Origin: UBA1952 sp965246765
GTDB lineage: Bacteria; Bacteroidota; Bacteroidia; Chitinophagales; Chitinophagaceae
NCBI GenBank assembly: GCA_965246765.1
Contig: CBDFFJ010000001.1
Span: forward strand, 186,001-250,000
Length of the DNA: 64,000 nucleotides
Direction: 5' to 3'
The notes under the pieces are model-generated. The model was not told where the DNA came from. It did not search any database and saw nothing but the letters and a program-made list of their open reading frames with translations. Shown in pieces: positions 1 through 7,989 of the stretch. Within the stretch, counting starts at the first letter, position 1, and every line of letters starts with the position of its first letter. Position numbers and translations under genes: made by a program.

Positions 1-25
1 CCTTTGGATTGAAAAATTTGTAATC

Positions 26-637
26 GTGCGCAAGTTGGAAGACCTTAAACAGCATCTGGTGCGGGGCCGCGTATATCGCAGGGCCGAGCTGGCGCAATGG
101 TCAGCTTCCGTGGACAGACATCTGGATGAGCTTGTGGCGGACGGAACACTCAGGAAGCTATCGCACGGGCTATATTACCATCCTAAAATGTCTTCTTTCG
201 GCGAAGCGCCGCCGGACGAGGCCGAGTTGGTGAAAGCATTTTTGAAGGACGAACGCTTTCTCCTTACTTCTCCTAACGTGTACAACACGCTTGGTGTGGG
301 CACTACCCAACTGTACAATACCCGCGTAGTGTATAACCACAAGCGCCACGGCGATTTTAAGCTCGGCAACCGCATGTTCCGCTTTCAGGTGAAGCCGCGT
401 TTCCCGGCCCGACCTACCACCGAGTTCCTGCTGGTGGATTTGGTAAACAACCTGGAGCAGCTTGCTGAAGACAAAGACACTGTCTTGCAGAACGTACTCC
501 GAAAAGCCGAAAGCTTAGATGCCGCGAAGCTGCGTAAATCAGTCGCAGCTTATGGCAGCGCAAAAACTAAACGGCTGCTACTGCCGCTCCTGAAAAACAC
601 CACGGGCGCGGCCCATGCCCGCCGAGTTCCTGCATAA
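26..637 (+). CDS. AbiEi-like type IV antitoxin (DUF6088-like)
   Basis: About 203 residues. The N-terminal 50 residues look like a winged helix (LKQHLVRGRVYRRAEL, then LVADGTLRKLSHGLYYHPK), the arrangement of AbiEi/DUF6088 antitoxins. These repress their own promoter and counter an AbiEii nucleotidyltransferase toxin. The rest is the basic helical C-terminal half of the family. The start is GTG at 26; the frame is open to the left edge, so an earlier start outside the window is possible. The toxin gene expected downstream is present only as a stub that starts inside the end of this gene. The antitoxin may therefore be an orphan. The family call is from sequence pattern only. Confidence 0.72.
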   Translation: MRKLEDLKQHLVRGRVYRRAELAQWSASVDRHLDELVADGTLRKLSHGLYYHPKMSSFGEAPPDEAELVKAFLKDERFLLTSPNVYNTLGVGTTQLYNTRVVYNHKRHGDFKLGNRMFRFQVKPRFPARPTTEFLLVDLVNNLEQLAEDKDTVLQNVLRKAESLDAAKLRKSVAAYGSAKTKRLLLPLLKNTTGAAHARRVPA

Positions 638-749
638 CCATCCGGCCTTGCCCGAACTGCTGCGGATCATTGATAATGAGACCGCCAGTGCAGGACAGAC
701 AGATGACGAGGGTAGGTATTGGCCGCGCTACATTTACCCTCATGAATAA
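615..749 (+). pseudogene. Remnant of AbiEii-type nucleotidyltransferase toxin (first ~22 codons)
   Basis: An ATG at 615, overlapping the antitoxin end, opens a 44-codon frame starting MPAEFLHNHPALPELLRIID. This resembles the N-terminus of AbiEii-family toxins (family pattern: NHP, then Leu-rich helix, then VEKDYW). The nucleotidyltransferase core is missing. After about residue 22 the sequence becomes unrelated and ends at TAA 747-749. The overlap with the antitoxin fits a former operon. I infer a deletion that removed the toxin body. Confidence 0.5.
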
Positions 750-1536
750 GTTGCGCCTCGCACTGAACGCAGTGACGCTATTTGTAAGCGCATCCATTCT
801 TGAGATGACCCTGCATGAAGGCGGGCATTTCCTCGCAGGCATCCTGATGCACATGCAGCCGGTGCTGCATCATAACTATGTAAGCAGTGCATCGGACGGC
901 GATACGCCAAACGCCGGTATCTGGTTCGCCGCTGCCGGGCCGGTTGCGAGCCTGCTGTTGGGTATCATCACCTTACTTGTGCTGCGAACAGGGCGTCCGC
1001 AAGGGTTCACAAGATTGTTTCTCTGGTATTTCTCCGTCTCAGGCTTCATCGGATTTTGGGGTTACCTTATGATAGCACCTTTCTTTAGCTACGGAGATAC
1101 TGGCTACATCCTGCGCGCGCTTAATTGCCCGATGTGGCTTATCGTTCTTCTGGCAGTGGTCGGGCTGGCGATGCTTGCGGTTAGTGTCCGCTTACTGGCC
1201 CCGTTTGCCGTGTCGCTTATGAATACGCAGACAAGCGGGGATAAGGCCGAGCGGAAAAAGTTTGTATTCGGCATTACGGAGCTTACCCTTTATATCGGCA
1301 TTCCAATCATCGCGCTGCTCAACTTGCCTACACCCACGTTCCTGAGCATTCTTGCGCCGCTGATGAGCCCCTGGTCTTTGCTCTACGCTTATGGGTACTA
1401 CCTGAAGGGAAAGCCTTACGATGGGATGTACGATGAGGGCGAGCGTATCAGGGGTAAGATGCCTGTTATATGGTTTGTATTGCTTGGGATTGCCGTGATT
1501 GTGAACAGGCTGCTGGTGATGGGCTTTGCAGGATGA
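742..1536 (+). CDS. Multi-pass membrane protein with HEGGH metallopeptidase-like motif
   Basis: 264 residues from the ATG at 742. The longer reading from 670 runs through remnant sequence and is unlikely. About six to seven hydrophobic segments are visible. Residues 25-29 read HEGGH inside the first membrane segment, an HExxH zinc-site motif as in M50 site-2 proteases. A later acidic GDTGY after the third segment could supply a further ligand. Family assignment is tentative, because HExxH motifs occur by chance and the NPDG motif of classical S2P is not evident. It stands alone between the AbiE remnant and a lipoprotein gene. A role in the inner membrane is inferred. Confidence 0.6.
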   Translation: MNKLRLALNAVTLFVSASILEMTLHEGGHFLAGILMHMQPVLHHNYVSSASDGDTPNAGIWFAAAGPVASLLLGIITLLVLRTGRPQGFTRLFLWYFSVSGFIGFWGYLMIAPFFSYGDTGYILRALNCPMWLIVLLAVVGLAMLAVSVRLLAPFAVSLMNTQTSGDKAERKKFVFGITELTLYIGIPIIALLNLPTPTFLSILAPLMSPWSLLYAYGYYLKGKPYDGMYDEGERIRGKMPVIWFVLLGIAVIVNRLLVMGFAG

Positions 1537-1586
1537 TGCAATAGATACTCATAGCCACCGTTAAGTCCTGAAATAATCCAAGACTC

Positions 1587-1985
1587 ATGAAGCGCATATT
1601 CACCGTCGTTCTCGCATCCCTGCTATCTGCGCTGCTATTCATGCAGTGCAAAAAGGACGACCCGAATGCAATCTTCAACGCCAGCTTTTACACGCCCGAT
1701 GCAACCGGCAAGCTCTCGCTGTACATTGATGGCGCTTACAAGGGCGTATTGCCTTATTTCGCGAAAGAGCCAACATGCGGCGCTCAGAATGGAGACGGCC
1801 AACTGCCGCTTACGATGCAGCTAAAATCCGGCGAGTATGGGATTGTTGGGAAGGACAGCCTGAACAGAATAGTTTCTTCGGGGACCATTAGAATCAGCAC
1901 GAGCACGAATGGAGCTTCCGGCGGTATTGGCGGGCAGAGCCTTTCCAACAATGGCGACTGCGTTGTTGTCGGGCTGTTTGAATAG
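1587..1985 (+). CDS. Small secreted lipoprotein of unknown function
   Basis: 132 residues. It has a signal peptide with a hydrophobic core (VVLASLLSALLF) and a lipobox ending in Cys 21 (FMQCKKDD), the form common in Bacteroidota lipoproteins. Signal peptidase II cleavage and anchoring in the envelope are expected. The mature part is short, with glycine- and serine-rich stretches near the end (STNGASGGIGGQS) and one further cysteine pair candidate. No enzymatic motif is visible. The start at 1587 places the signal peptide directly at the N-terminus. Function unknown. Confidence 0.65.
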   Translation: MKRIFTVVLASLLSALLFMQCKKDDPNAIFNASFYTPDATGKLSLYIDGAYKGVLPYFAKEPTCGAQNGDGQLPLTMQLKSGEYGIVGKDSLNRIVSSGTIRISTSTNGASGGIGGQSLSNNGDCVVVGLFE

Positions 1986-2018
1986 ATTGCAGAATCGCAA
2001 CGAAACACAGGTGAAAAA

Positions 2019-2801
2019 CTACCGTTTTAAATCATACTTCACGCCTAACTTCAATCCGATTGCATCTCCCGAAAACACGCTCAGCACTTGGTAATTCAGG
2101 TCAGGGTTATTGTAGTATTGGCGCTCCGAGCTATAAAGCACCGACCGGATTGTAGTAAACGCCTGCTCGTAGTACAGCAGCGCCGTAAACTGCACCTTAC
2201 GCGTCACCGGATAGTTTAGGCGCAAGCCGCCATTGAACAATAAAGCCCATTGTGTATTATAGCTTTCCTGCGCCTTGTATCTCGCCGATTGCAAATCCTC
2301 TGAATTGTACCAGACCGAAAAATCAGGATATACCCAGGTGTTATCAGCATAAGTGGTAGCAGGCCGGTTAAACAGGAAGGTGCTTCCCAGCACCAGCTCA
2401 ACATAGCATTTTTTGCGTGGTGCATCTATCCGGTACGCCACCCGCAACGCACCGCTGTAAAACTTTAGCTCGTAGGTAAATGGTCTCTTGCCAAGATTCA
2501 GCCCTAACAGGAATGGGTCGGTCGGATTGCTCATATCGTAGGTGCCGAAGCCTGCTTCCACGCTATACCGCTGACCGCGAAAAGTTTTTCCGATTCCTAA
2601 TTCACTCTGGAAACCTTTGCCTATGGCCGGGTCGCCTTTGTGGGTATTAGAAGTGATGCCCACTCCGTGATTATAAATGAAGCCCAGGGAGAAGCCGCCA
2701 CCCGCAGTGAGATAATATTTGCTCTGAGCCGAAGCGCTTAGCGATGCAGCCAGGAGCCATGCTCCAAGCAATGTTGCGGAAAATCGTTTCTGTTGGTTCA
2801 A
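2019..2801 (-). CDS. Secreted outer-membrane beta-barrel-like protein
   Basis: 260 residues. The signal peptide (LLGAWLLAASLSASAQ) ends with the ASAQ cleavage pattern frequent in this phylum. The mature protein alternates polar and aromatic residues (YYLTAGGGFSLGFIYNHG, then TYELKFYSGALRVAYRID) as expected for beta strands of a small outer-membrane barrel. The C-terminus (GLKLGVKYDLKR) looks like a closing strand. It is the last of three adjacent minus-strand genes of similar type with gaps of 10 bp or less, probably one operon. No specific substrate can be read from the sequence. Confidence 0.65.
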   Translation of the reverse strand: MNQQKRFSATLLGAWLLAASLSASAQSKYYLTAGGGFSLGFIYNHGVGITSNTHKGDPAIGKGFQSELGIGKTFRGQRYSVEAGFGTYDMSNPTDPFLLGLNLGKRPFTYELKFYSGALRVAYRIDAPRKKCYVELVLGSTFLFNRPATTYADNTWVYPDFSVWYNSEDLQSARYKAQESYNTQWALLFNGGLRLNYPVTRKVQFTALLYYEQAFTTIRSVLYSSERQYYNNPDLNYQVLSVFSGDAIGLKLGVKYDLKR

Positions 2802-2811
2802 GTGCTTTCGG

Positions 2812-3657
2812 TTATGGCTTAAATAGTCCTGCTTTCATTCGCCTCCCAAACGTGTAGTTGGCGCTCAGCGCAATATGCAAATAGCGGCTGCTAACGCTGT
2901 ACTTGTAGCCTTCTGTAATGCCGCGCGCATCGTTGATGAAGTAGCCGTGCCAGTCATAGTAAGGCGTCTGTGTCAAATCGTAGGTCGCCGTGAGGCCGAA
3001 TGAAAGCCCGGGAATATCCGGTGCCGGAGCGACTGTTCCGCCTGCTTCCAGCGCGGCATAAGTCTGGTAAGGCTTCAGGTCAGGAAAGTCAGGGCCTGCC
3101 CAGGAGATTTGCTCATTGTCGTCATAGGACTTCTCAATGGTTTGATGCGTTGTTGCAGCGCCTACACCTGCCATCCCAACAGATACACCGCCAAACACAT
3201 TTACAGCGACCTTATTGCCCGGCAGCACGATTGTCTTGCCTGCTTGAATGGGCACCGCGATAAAGGCATGATTCATCGTAGCCTCATCAACCGACGACGG
3301 CGCAAAGCCATAGACAGTTGTATGCGCGGCGATGTGAGTGGTAGCCATGTAATATTTCAGCCCAATGCTGATGAAGGTATTAGGCGGGAACACCCTTAAA
3401 TAAAATGCTTCGCTGACGCCGATGCCCGCGTGCAGCCCGCCGGTGCTGCCTGTTATCTGTCCGCTGCGCGTTTCGTAGTCAATCGTTCCTGCGCTGTAAT
3501 TGGTGAATATTGAAACGGTAGTGCTTGTAAATGTCTTGCGTATCTCGTGCTTCTTATGTTGAGCTTGTACCGTCACTGTTGCGCAGACAGCCACCATCGT
3601 AATCAACGAGCTTATTATTCGCTTTATCCATTGCGGTGAAGACGTAGGCTGACGCAT
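2812..3657 (-). CDS. Secreted outer-membrane beta-barrel-like protein
   Basis: 281 residues. The N-terminal hydrophobic segment (SSLITMVAVCATVTVQAQ) fits a signal peptide. The body is rich in Gly, Tyr, Thr and alternating hydrophobics, ending YLHIALSANYTFGRR, which suits porin-like or PorT-like barrel strands. It lies 2 bp downstream of the 3660-4364 gene and 10 bp upstream of the 2019-2801 gene on the same strand, so the three are probably co-transcribed. Related architecture suggests family expansion, but I cannot align them confidently. Function unknown. Confidence 0.63.
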   Translation of the reverse strand: MRQPTSSPQWIKRIISSLITMVAVCATVTVQAQHKKHEIRKTFTSTTVSIFTNYSAGTIDYETRSGQITGSTGGLHAGIGVSEAFYLRVFPPNTFISIGLKYYMATTHIAAHTTVYGFAPSSVDEATMNHAFIAVPIQAGKTIVLPGNKVAVNVFGGVSVGMAGVGAATTHQTIEKSYDDNEQISWAGPDFPDLKPYQTYAALEAGGTVAPAPDIPGLSFGLTATYDLTQTPYYDWHGYFINDARGITEGYKYSVSSRYLHIALSANYTFGRRMKAGLFKP

Positions 3658-3659
3658 CT

Positions 3660-4364
3660 TTAATGAAATCTGTACGAGACATAAAACCGCTGCGTAACCT
3701 GACTGGTGGACAAGCTCAGATTGCTCCGCCTGCCCGATTCATCACCCGTCTTGCTATTGGTATAGTAAACCGGGTTGCTGAACTCCGTGCCAATAATAAA
3801 TCGCTTACCCACAAATACCCGTGCTCCAAGCAAGAAAGTTGCACTTGCCATTATGCCGCTGCCGTCCTTAGCTGCTCTGCCGAACGAAGAAGTTGTGAGA
3901 TATTGAGCCGTATCCGGCGGAAATGGGCTGGGGCCAAAATATTTATAGGAAAATGCCGTGTCAACGCTGGCGACGCCATAGCCGATATGTACTTCGGCAC
4001 CGGCATACAAATAAACTTTGCGGAAGAACTGCCGCTGTGCTTCAACGCCGCCTCCTAAAAATGCCCCCTCCATATTGCGTATCTGCCGCCGCGTTCCAAC
4101 AGAGTCTTTAGAAAAAGGCGCAAGAATCGTGGTTCCACCTTGCTCTTCATAAGTGAAGTGGCCTCCGGAAAGCCGCCATGCTATCATTGGCGAGTGCTGA
4201 TACCGGAAATGAATGCCTTGGGCATTGGCATTGACGACATCGCTAAACAACTGCATGTCTGCGAACAGGCTTACATCATTATTGAAATTCTTAGGTGTCA
4301 CTGACTGCGCACGCAAGCCCGAAGCGGTGAAAAGTAGTAGGAGAGCAATTGAGGTTCTTAGCAT
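3660..4364 (-). CDS. Secreted outer-membrane beta-barrel-like protein
   Basis: 234 residues with a clear signal peptide (IALLLLFTASGLRAQ). Repeated strand-like stretches follow (FRYQHSPMIAWRLSGGHFTY, then VYLYAGAEVHIGYG), and it ends RFYVSYRFH, an aromatic final strand typical of outer-membrane barrels. It is the first gene of the three-gene minus-strand cluster 4364-2019. The 235 bp upstream contains no convincing promoter but does contain a remnant of a T9SS tail. Function unknown; the envelope location is inferred. Confidence 0.63.
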   Translation of the reverse strand: MLRTSIALLLLFTASGLRAQSVTPKNFNNDVSLFADMQLFSDVVNANAQGIHFRYQHSPMIAWRLSGGHFTYEEQGGTTILAPFSKDSVGTRRQIRNMEGAFLGGGVEAQRQFFRKVYLYAGAEVHIGYGVASVDTAFSYKYFGPSPFPPDTAQYLTTSSFGRAAKDGSGIMASATFLLGARVFVGKRFIIGTEFSNPVYYTNSKTGDESGRRSNLSLSTSQVTQRFYVSYRFH

Positions 4365-4485
4365 AGGAAAGAGTGGGACAATGAACGTCTGAGCAACTGC
4401 TATCGTATCTGGCTACCGTAGTTTGCCCACCTGTTTACCTGACGCTTGCCACGTCTCGTGCAAACTCCTCAATGCTTCATGATGC

Positions 4486-4595
4486 TCATTGCACCGAGAT
4501 TGCCTTTGCATCCGTTAGTTGCAGGATATAGCTGCCATAAGGCGAGCTGGAAATGTCCATTACCTGCCTGGACGTGTTTGCTATGAAGCGCAATG
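4486..4595 (-). pseudogene. Remnant of a T9SS C-terminal sorting tail
   Basis: On the minus strand the frame reads RFIANTSRQVMDISSSPYGS and then YILQLTDAKAISVQ before TGA at 4486-4488. This is the end pattern of type IX secretion tails (VDISxLPxGxYxLQL). It sits directly downstream of an intact T9SS protein gene, in a different frame from it and without its own start. It is probably what is left of a duplicated or recombined sorting domain. The rest of the 4365-4599 gap shows nothing else recognisable. Confidence 0.45.
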
Positions 4596-4599
4596 GCAC

Positions 4600-5472
4600 T
4601 TATTGCTTAGCAAATTTCACCGATGCGGTTTGCCCTTCATAGTTGATATTCAACACATAAAGACCGATATTCAAAGCATTCACATCAACAGGCTTTGATG
4701 ACATTATAATTCCGGTGGTCAATCTGCGTCCCGTAATATCCGCAATCGTATATCGTGAGCCGCTTGGCGCTCCGGTAATATTCAATTCTGTAGTTGTTGG
4801 AACGGGATAAACACTAAGCTCCTGACCATTAATGCTTCCAACTCCTGTATTATTGACCACCAGATTAATGCCGAAGTATGGTATTGAATTTATGTTGATA
4901 TTCGTCACATTTGCACTTGCCTGCTTTCCGCTGGTGCGCCGATGCTGGCCACTTGCACCAAAACATTTAGGCTGAAACCAGTTAGTAGGTAAAGCAGGGC
5001 CTTGCGACATTTCTACAAGAAGATTAGACTCTGGCGTAATAGGGAATTGGGTTTGTAGCGGAATTTCCACCCATTTATCTACAACCATAGGCGGAAACGT
5101 ATAGACCGGCGCATAAAATACCGTGGTTAAACCGGTTTCAAACGTGCATGGTAAAACTGAACAAAGGGTATCTGGAGTAAACCGCTTCATCTTAATTGTG
5201 AAGTTGTAGTAAGTGGGAGTACCAGATGCTACCAAAATTGCCTTTACCCAAACGGATTTAATTATGCCCGCCGGCGGACTGTTGAAATCCGATGCCTTGT
5301 AAATAAACTGCGACTTATTATTGGTCGTATCGTCCTTAAAAGGATGCGCTATAGTACCACCACTGGTTGTATATGCTGTGTAGTATTGCGGCGTTTGCGC
5401 CATAGCAATAGCAGGAAGCACAAGGCTTCCTGCTATTGTGATAATTGATGAGAGCAGTAGGGAGCGTAGCAT
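4600..5472 (-). CDS. Secreted protein with type IX secretion (T9SS type A) sorting domain
   Basis: 290 residues. The signal peptide (SSIITIAGSLVLPAIAMA) is followed by a beta-rich body of about 190 residues with no enzyme motif. The last 75 residues form a T9SS type A tail: ELSVYPVPTTTELNITG, then YTIADITGRRLTTG, NIGLYVLNINYEGQ and a final VKFAK. The family exports proteins through the outer membrane by the Por system, after which the tail is removed. Presence of this tail is a main reason to place the organism in Bacteroidota. Cargo function is unknown. Confidence 0.75.
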   Translation of the reverse strand: MLRSLLLSSIITIAGSLVLPAIAMAQTPQYYTAYTTSGGTIAHPFKDDTTNNKSQFIYKASDFNSPPAGIIKSVWVKAILVASGTPTYYNFTIKMKRFTPDTLCSVLPCTFETGLTTVFYAPVYTFPPMVVDKWVEIPLQTQFPITPESNLLVEMSQGPALPTNWFQPKCFGASGQHRRTSGKQASANVTNININSIPYFGINLVVNNTGVGSINGQELSVYPVPTTTELNITGAPSGSRYTIADITGRRLTTGIIMSSKPVDVNALNIGLYVLNINYEGQTASVKFAKQ

Positions 5473-5515
5473 TAGCTGTTTGATTTATTGATGATGAGTG
5501 GTTTGTCTTATTCCT

Positions 5516-5653
5516 TTACGATATGCAGATTGACGTGATTGCTCTTCGTCTCGGCAAGCTACAAGATGTAGCTAAGTGCTTGTGCCATGTTTGGGCGGTT
5601 ACCATTGTAGAAAGTGCCGGTGTAGCGCAAGCGAGCAGAAGTGCTTTCTTCAT
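5516..5653 (-). CDS. Possible short secreted peptide or broken gene
   Basis: A 45-codon frame from ATG 5653 begins MKKALLLACATPALSTMVTA followed by Q, a plausible signal peptide with an AxA-Q cleavage site. Only about 24 residues follow, and they are basic and unlike an envelope protein (LPRRRAITSICIS). The likely explanation is the 5' end of a secreted protein gene shifted out of frame or truncated. A genuine small secreted peptide cannot be excluded. It lies 44 bp upstream of the T9SS gene on the same strand. Confidence 0.25.
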   Translation of the reverse strand: MKKALLLACATPALSTMVTAQTWHKHLATSCSLPRRRAITSICIS

Positions 5654-5738
5654 AAGTAGTCTTTGCAAGTTCCTGTAATAGACAGCACTCCAACCATTCC
5701 GGTTTGCAGCAACAAAGGGTATTTTGCCCAAATCGTAC

Positions 5739-5775
5739 AAATACGGTAAGACAGCTACCGTAGAAATACGGTAAG
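5739..5775. repeat. Direct repeat AAATACGGTAAG x2, 25 bp apart
   Basis: The 12-mer AAATACGGTAAG occurs at 5739-5750 and 5764-5775, and CTACCGTA lies between them as a partial inverted copy. The copies are 25 bp start to start, close to two and a half helical turns. They lie in the divergent gap between the minus-strand T9SS gene and the plus-strand membrane-protein/histidine-kinase operon. A regulator-binding site for one of these units is the natural reading but is inference. Confidence 0.45.
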
Positions 5776-5780
5776 CAGGC

Positions 5781-5802
5781 CAATATACCGCGCGGTATAT
5801 TG
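5781..5802. promoter_or_regulatory. 22-bp perfect palindrome upstream of the membrane protein/kinase operon
   Basis: Positions 5781-5802 form a perfect 22-bp palindrome centred on CGCGCG, with arms CAATATACCGC and GCGGTATATTG. Outside it GCAGG and CCTG extend the pairing with a small mismatch. It begins five bases after the second direct repeat and lies 27 bp before the ATG at 5829, a position suited to an operator or 5' leader hairpin. There is no T-run, so a simple terminator is unlikely. The 5473-5828 gap holds this, the direct repeat and the short signal-peptide ORF. Confidence 0.45.
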
Positions 5803-5828
5803 CCCGGCCTGTTTGCTCAAGCATCTTG

Positions 5829-6479
5829 ATGTCCCTGTCTCTTCTAAAAAGCATTTATTACCTGCTGCTCTTCTCAGCCGCAGCATCGGGCGTATGGCGC
5901 AGGCGCTATGCGGACGGGTCTTTGCTTGTGCTTACTGCTGTACTTGCTGTCACATTTGTAGTAGAGTGCCTTGCCTTCTATCTGGCAAAAGCATATAACA
6001 CCAACATGCTGCTCTACCGCATTTTCGCGCCGCTGGAGTTATTCGGCTATTGCCTTTACTTCAATTACTCAGTGCCCGCGCTGAGAAGGAGATACGGCGG
6101 CTGGCTGGTAGGCATTGGCGGGATAGCAATCTCACTCTTGTGCTTCATCCTCTATCCTAAAGATGGCGTAGGCAATCATTTCCTGCTCGTTCAGAGCATC
6201 GTCACCATTTGCCTTTCCCTCTACGCATTCTTTTGTATGCTGCTGCGCAATGATGCAGAATCGCCCACACGCAACGTTCATTTCTGGCTCGTAATGTCCA
6301 TCACTTTCTTCTGGTGCTTCAGCTTTATTAGCCTCGCCTTGTACGGCATACTGGAGTCGTACGAGTACAACGCTGTACTTAATAAACTCATCCTGCTCGG
6401 CAACATCGGTATGCTGTCCGGCGTGATTGCCACATTCATTAACCTGCCCAAGCTGCAATCATGCCGAACGACAACCTGA
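5829..6479 (+). CDS. Six- to seven-helix integral membrane protein
   Basis: About 216 residues from ATG 5829; a TTG three bases earlier is less likely. Hydrophobic helices are visible around residues 3-20, 30-50, 57-75, 88-106, 118-138, 150-172 and 182-205. There are few charged residues, and RRRYADGS and RRRYGG loops suggest cytoplasmic sides. No catalytic motif. Its end overlaps the start of the histidine kinase gene by 19 bp, so the two are translationally coupled. It may be a sensor or accessory partner of that kinase. This is inferred from position only. Confidence 0.65.
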   Translation: MSLSLLKSIYYLLLFSAAASGVWRRRYADGSLLVLTAVLAVTFVVECLAFYLAKAYNTNMLLYRIFAPLELFGYCLYFNYSVPALRRRYGGWLVGIGGIAISLLCFILYPKDGVGNHFLLVQSIVTICLSLYAFFCMLLRNDAESPTRNVHFWLVMSITFFWCFSFISLALYGILESYEYNAVLNKLILLGNIGMLSGVIATFINLPKLQSCRTTT

Positions 6480-7225
6480 TTCCCCTCGTGCTAGCCGGCT
6501 CGGTGCTCATCACCGTCTTCGCCTTCTTCCTTATCGGTTTTCTGGTAGTACATAAAAGCCGTCAGGCCCGCGCCCGCCGCAAGCTCGCCGCTTATGAGAC
6601 GCAACTCCTGCAAACCCGCATAGAAGTGCAGGAAGCCTCCGCCAAAAGCATCTCCGCAGAGCTGCACGACAACATCGGCGGCATCCTCAGCCACATCAAG
6701 ATGCAGCTACAATTCCTCACCGAGGCAGAAGACGGGCAAGACCTGCGCCCGGAGCTAAAGCCGCTTTACGAAGACCTCAGCAATGCCATCACCGACCTGC
6801 GCGGCATCAGCCACAGCCTCAACGGAGATATGATAGGCCGCATAGGGCTGTCAGATGCGATGCGCAAGGAGGTAACAGCCATCCAGCGGCGTGGCAAGAT
6901 GAAGGCAACGCTGGAGATAGATGCAGCGCCACAACTATCACCGGAGCAAGAGCTGCTTCTGTTCCGCATAGCGCAGGAAGCCATTGCCAATGCGGTAAAG
7001 CATAGCGGCGCAACCCTGTTGCAGGTGGCGCTGCATCACAGCAATGGCAAGCTGCGACTCACCATCCGCGATAATGGCTGCGGCATCAAAGACACGAAGC
7101 AAACGGGAGATACCGGCATGGGCATGATGAGCATGGCCGAGCGGGCTAAGATGCTTGGCGCAACATTTCACACTGGCGAAGCGGAAGGCGGCGGCACAGT
7201 AGTAAGCGTTACCCTTCAGGCGTAG
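6461..7225 (+). CDS. NarL-type sensor histidine kinase (HisKA_3 + HATPase_c)
   Basis: 254 residues. One N-terminal membrane helix (about residues 6-30), then a coiled linker, then the dimerisation/phosphoacceptor box with His 69 in ISAELHDNIGGIL, the HisKA_3 pattern. The ATPase domain follows with an N box (EAIANAVKHSGA), G1 (IRDNGCGI) and G2 (TGMGMMSMAERA). It lacks any periplasmic sensor domain, so sensing may come from the overlapping upstream membrane protein. Kinases of this family phosphorylate LuxR/NarL-type regulators. The only such regulator in view is at 9172-9816, about 2 kb downstream. Confidence 0.85.
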   Translation: MPNDNLIPLVLAGSVLITVFAFFLIGFLVVHKSRQARARRKLAAYETQLLQTRIEVQEASAKSISAELHDNIGGILSHIKMQLQFLTEAEDGQDLRPELKPLYEDLSNAITDLRGISHSLNGDMIGRIGLSDAMRKEVTAIQRRGKMKATLEIDAAPQLSPEQELLLFRIAQEAIANAVKHSGATLLQVALHHSNGKLRLTIRDNGCGIKDTKQTGDTGMGMMSMAERAKMLGATFHTGEAEGGGTVVSVTLQA

Positions 7226-7255
7226 GACGCCTATTCAGGCGGAAGCTTCGTAAAT

Positions 7256-7275
7256 TTGTCCGGTAAACCGGACAA
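7256..7275. promoter_or_regulatory. Short hairpin TTGTCCGG-TAAA-CCGGACAA before the protease pair
   Basis: Two 8-bp arms separated by TAAA directly precede the ATG at 7280. TAAATTTG at 7251-7258 overlaps the left arm and matches the Bacteroidota -7 consensus TAnnTTTG, but no TTTG is seen at the matching upstream distance. It could be an operator or a leader hairpin controlling the 7280-7923 gene pair. This rests on position only. Confidence 0.3.
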
Positions 7276-7279
7276 GCAA

Positions 7280-7537
7280 ATGGAACAGTCAGAAAACATG
7301 GCGGCAATCAAAACAAGGTATCCCAACGAGTGGGTTTTGCTCGGCAACCCGGTGATGGACGAGAGCAAATTGGACGTGCTGGAAGGCGTTCCACTGTTTC
7401 ACAGCAAAGACAAAAAAGAGGTGTGCTACATCGGCAGGGATAAGACTGCGGACTTTGACAAGGTGACCCTCATTTATACCGGCACCTTTCCGCCTGCGCG
7501 TAAGATTACCGGCATCTTCAACCGGGTAAGCAGATGA
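7280..7537 (+). CDS. Small conserved-type protein paired with aspartic protease
   Basis: 85 residues from ATG 7280. A longer TTG start at 7256 would run through the hairpin; a further ATG lies at 7298. No domain is recognised. The sequence has short strand-forming stretches (EWVLLGNPVMDES, KEVCYIGRDKTADFDKVTLI) and ends in a basic segment. The stop overlaps the start of the retropepsin-like protease gene in an ATGA arrangement. Tight coupling suggests the product acts with the protease, as substrate, inhibitor or specificity partner. That role is inferred. Confidence 0.6.
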   Translation: MEQSENMAAIKTRYPNEWVLLGNPVMDESKLDVLEGVPLFHSKDKKEVCYIGRDKTADFDKVTLIYTGTFPPARKITGIFNRVSR

Positions 7538-7923
7538 GCTACAAATTCAGGCGAGAGCCGGAAAGCGGGCTGATACTGGTGAATGTGGAGATAGACCACA
7601 AGTGGGAACTGAAGATGATATTGGATACCGGTGCTACCAATACTACTATTGACAGCAACGCCCTCTACCTGCTTGGCCACGACCTGAAAGACAGCATCGG
7701 CACAGTAGCCATTGAGACGGCCAACGGCATTATTGAGACAGAGGTTTTTGAGCTGGATACTTTCTCATCGCTTGGCATTACGAAGCAAGGCTTCCAGATA
7801 CAGGTGTACGATTTCTTAGCCCACGGCATTTTCTCCGATTACAACGGGCTGCTTGGCCTTGACTTCCTGGAAGGCACTAAGTTTTGCATTGATACGGCTG
7901 CGGGTATCATTACCGTGTCGTAG
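7534..7923 (+). CDS. Retropepsin-like clan AA aspartic protease
   Basis: 129 residues. The catalytic signature is LDTGATNTTID, with Asp 31 as the active-site aspartate, the DTGA form found in single-domain, dimer-forming retropepsin-like proteases. A second psi-loop-type stretch, GLLGLDFLEG, follows near residue 110, as in the family. There is no signal peptide, so a cytoplasmic site is likely. Length fits a single-lobe enzyme. It is co-transcribed with the small gene ending at 7537. Substrate unknown. Confidence 0.8.
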   Translation: MSYKFRREPESGLILVNVEIDHKWELKMILDTGATNTTIDSNALYLLGHDLKDSIGTVAIETANGIIETEVFELDTFSSLGITKQGFQIQVYDFLAHGIFSDYNGLLGLDFLEGTKFCIDTAAGIITVS

Positions 7924-7989
7924 CAGCTTATCGGGCGCGAAGCCGGTTGAACTATCTTTGAGAAAGGCAGAACAATCACAAAGAAGACG

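Noticed and set aside
670..741. Extended N-terminus of the HEGGH membrane protein
   Set aside because: These codons overlap the AbiEii remnant and add a polar, charged stretch before the first membrane helix. ATG 742 is the natural start.
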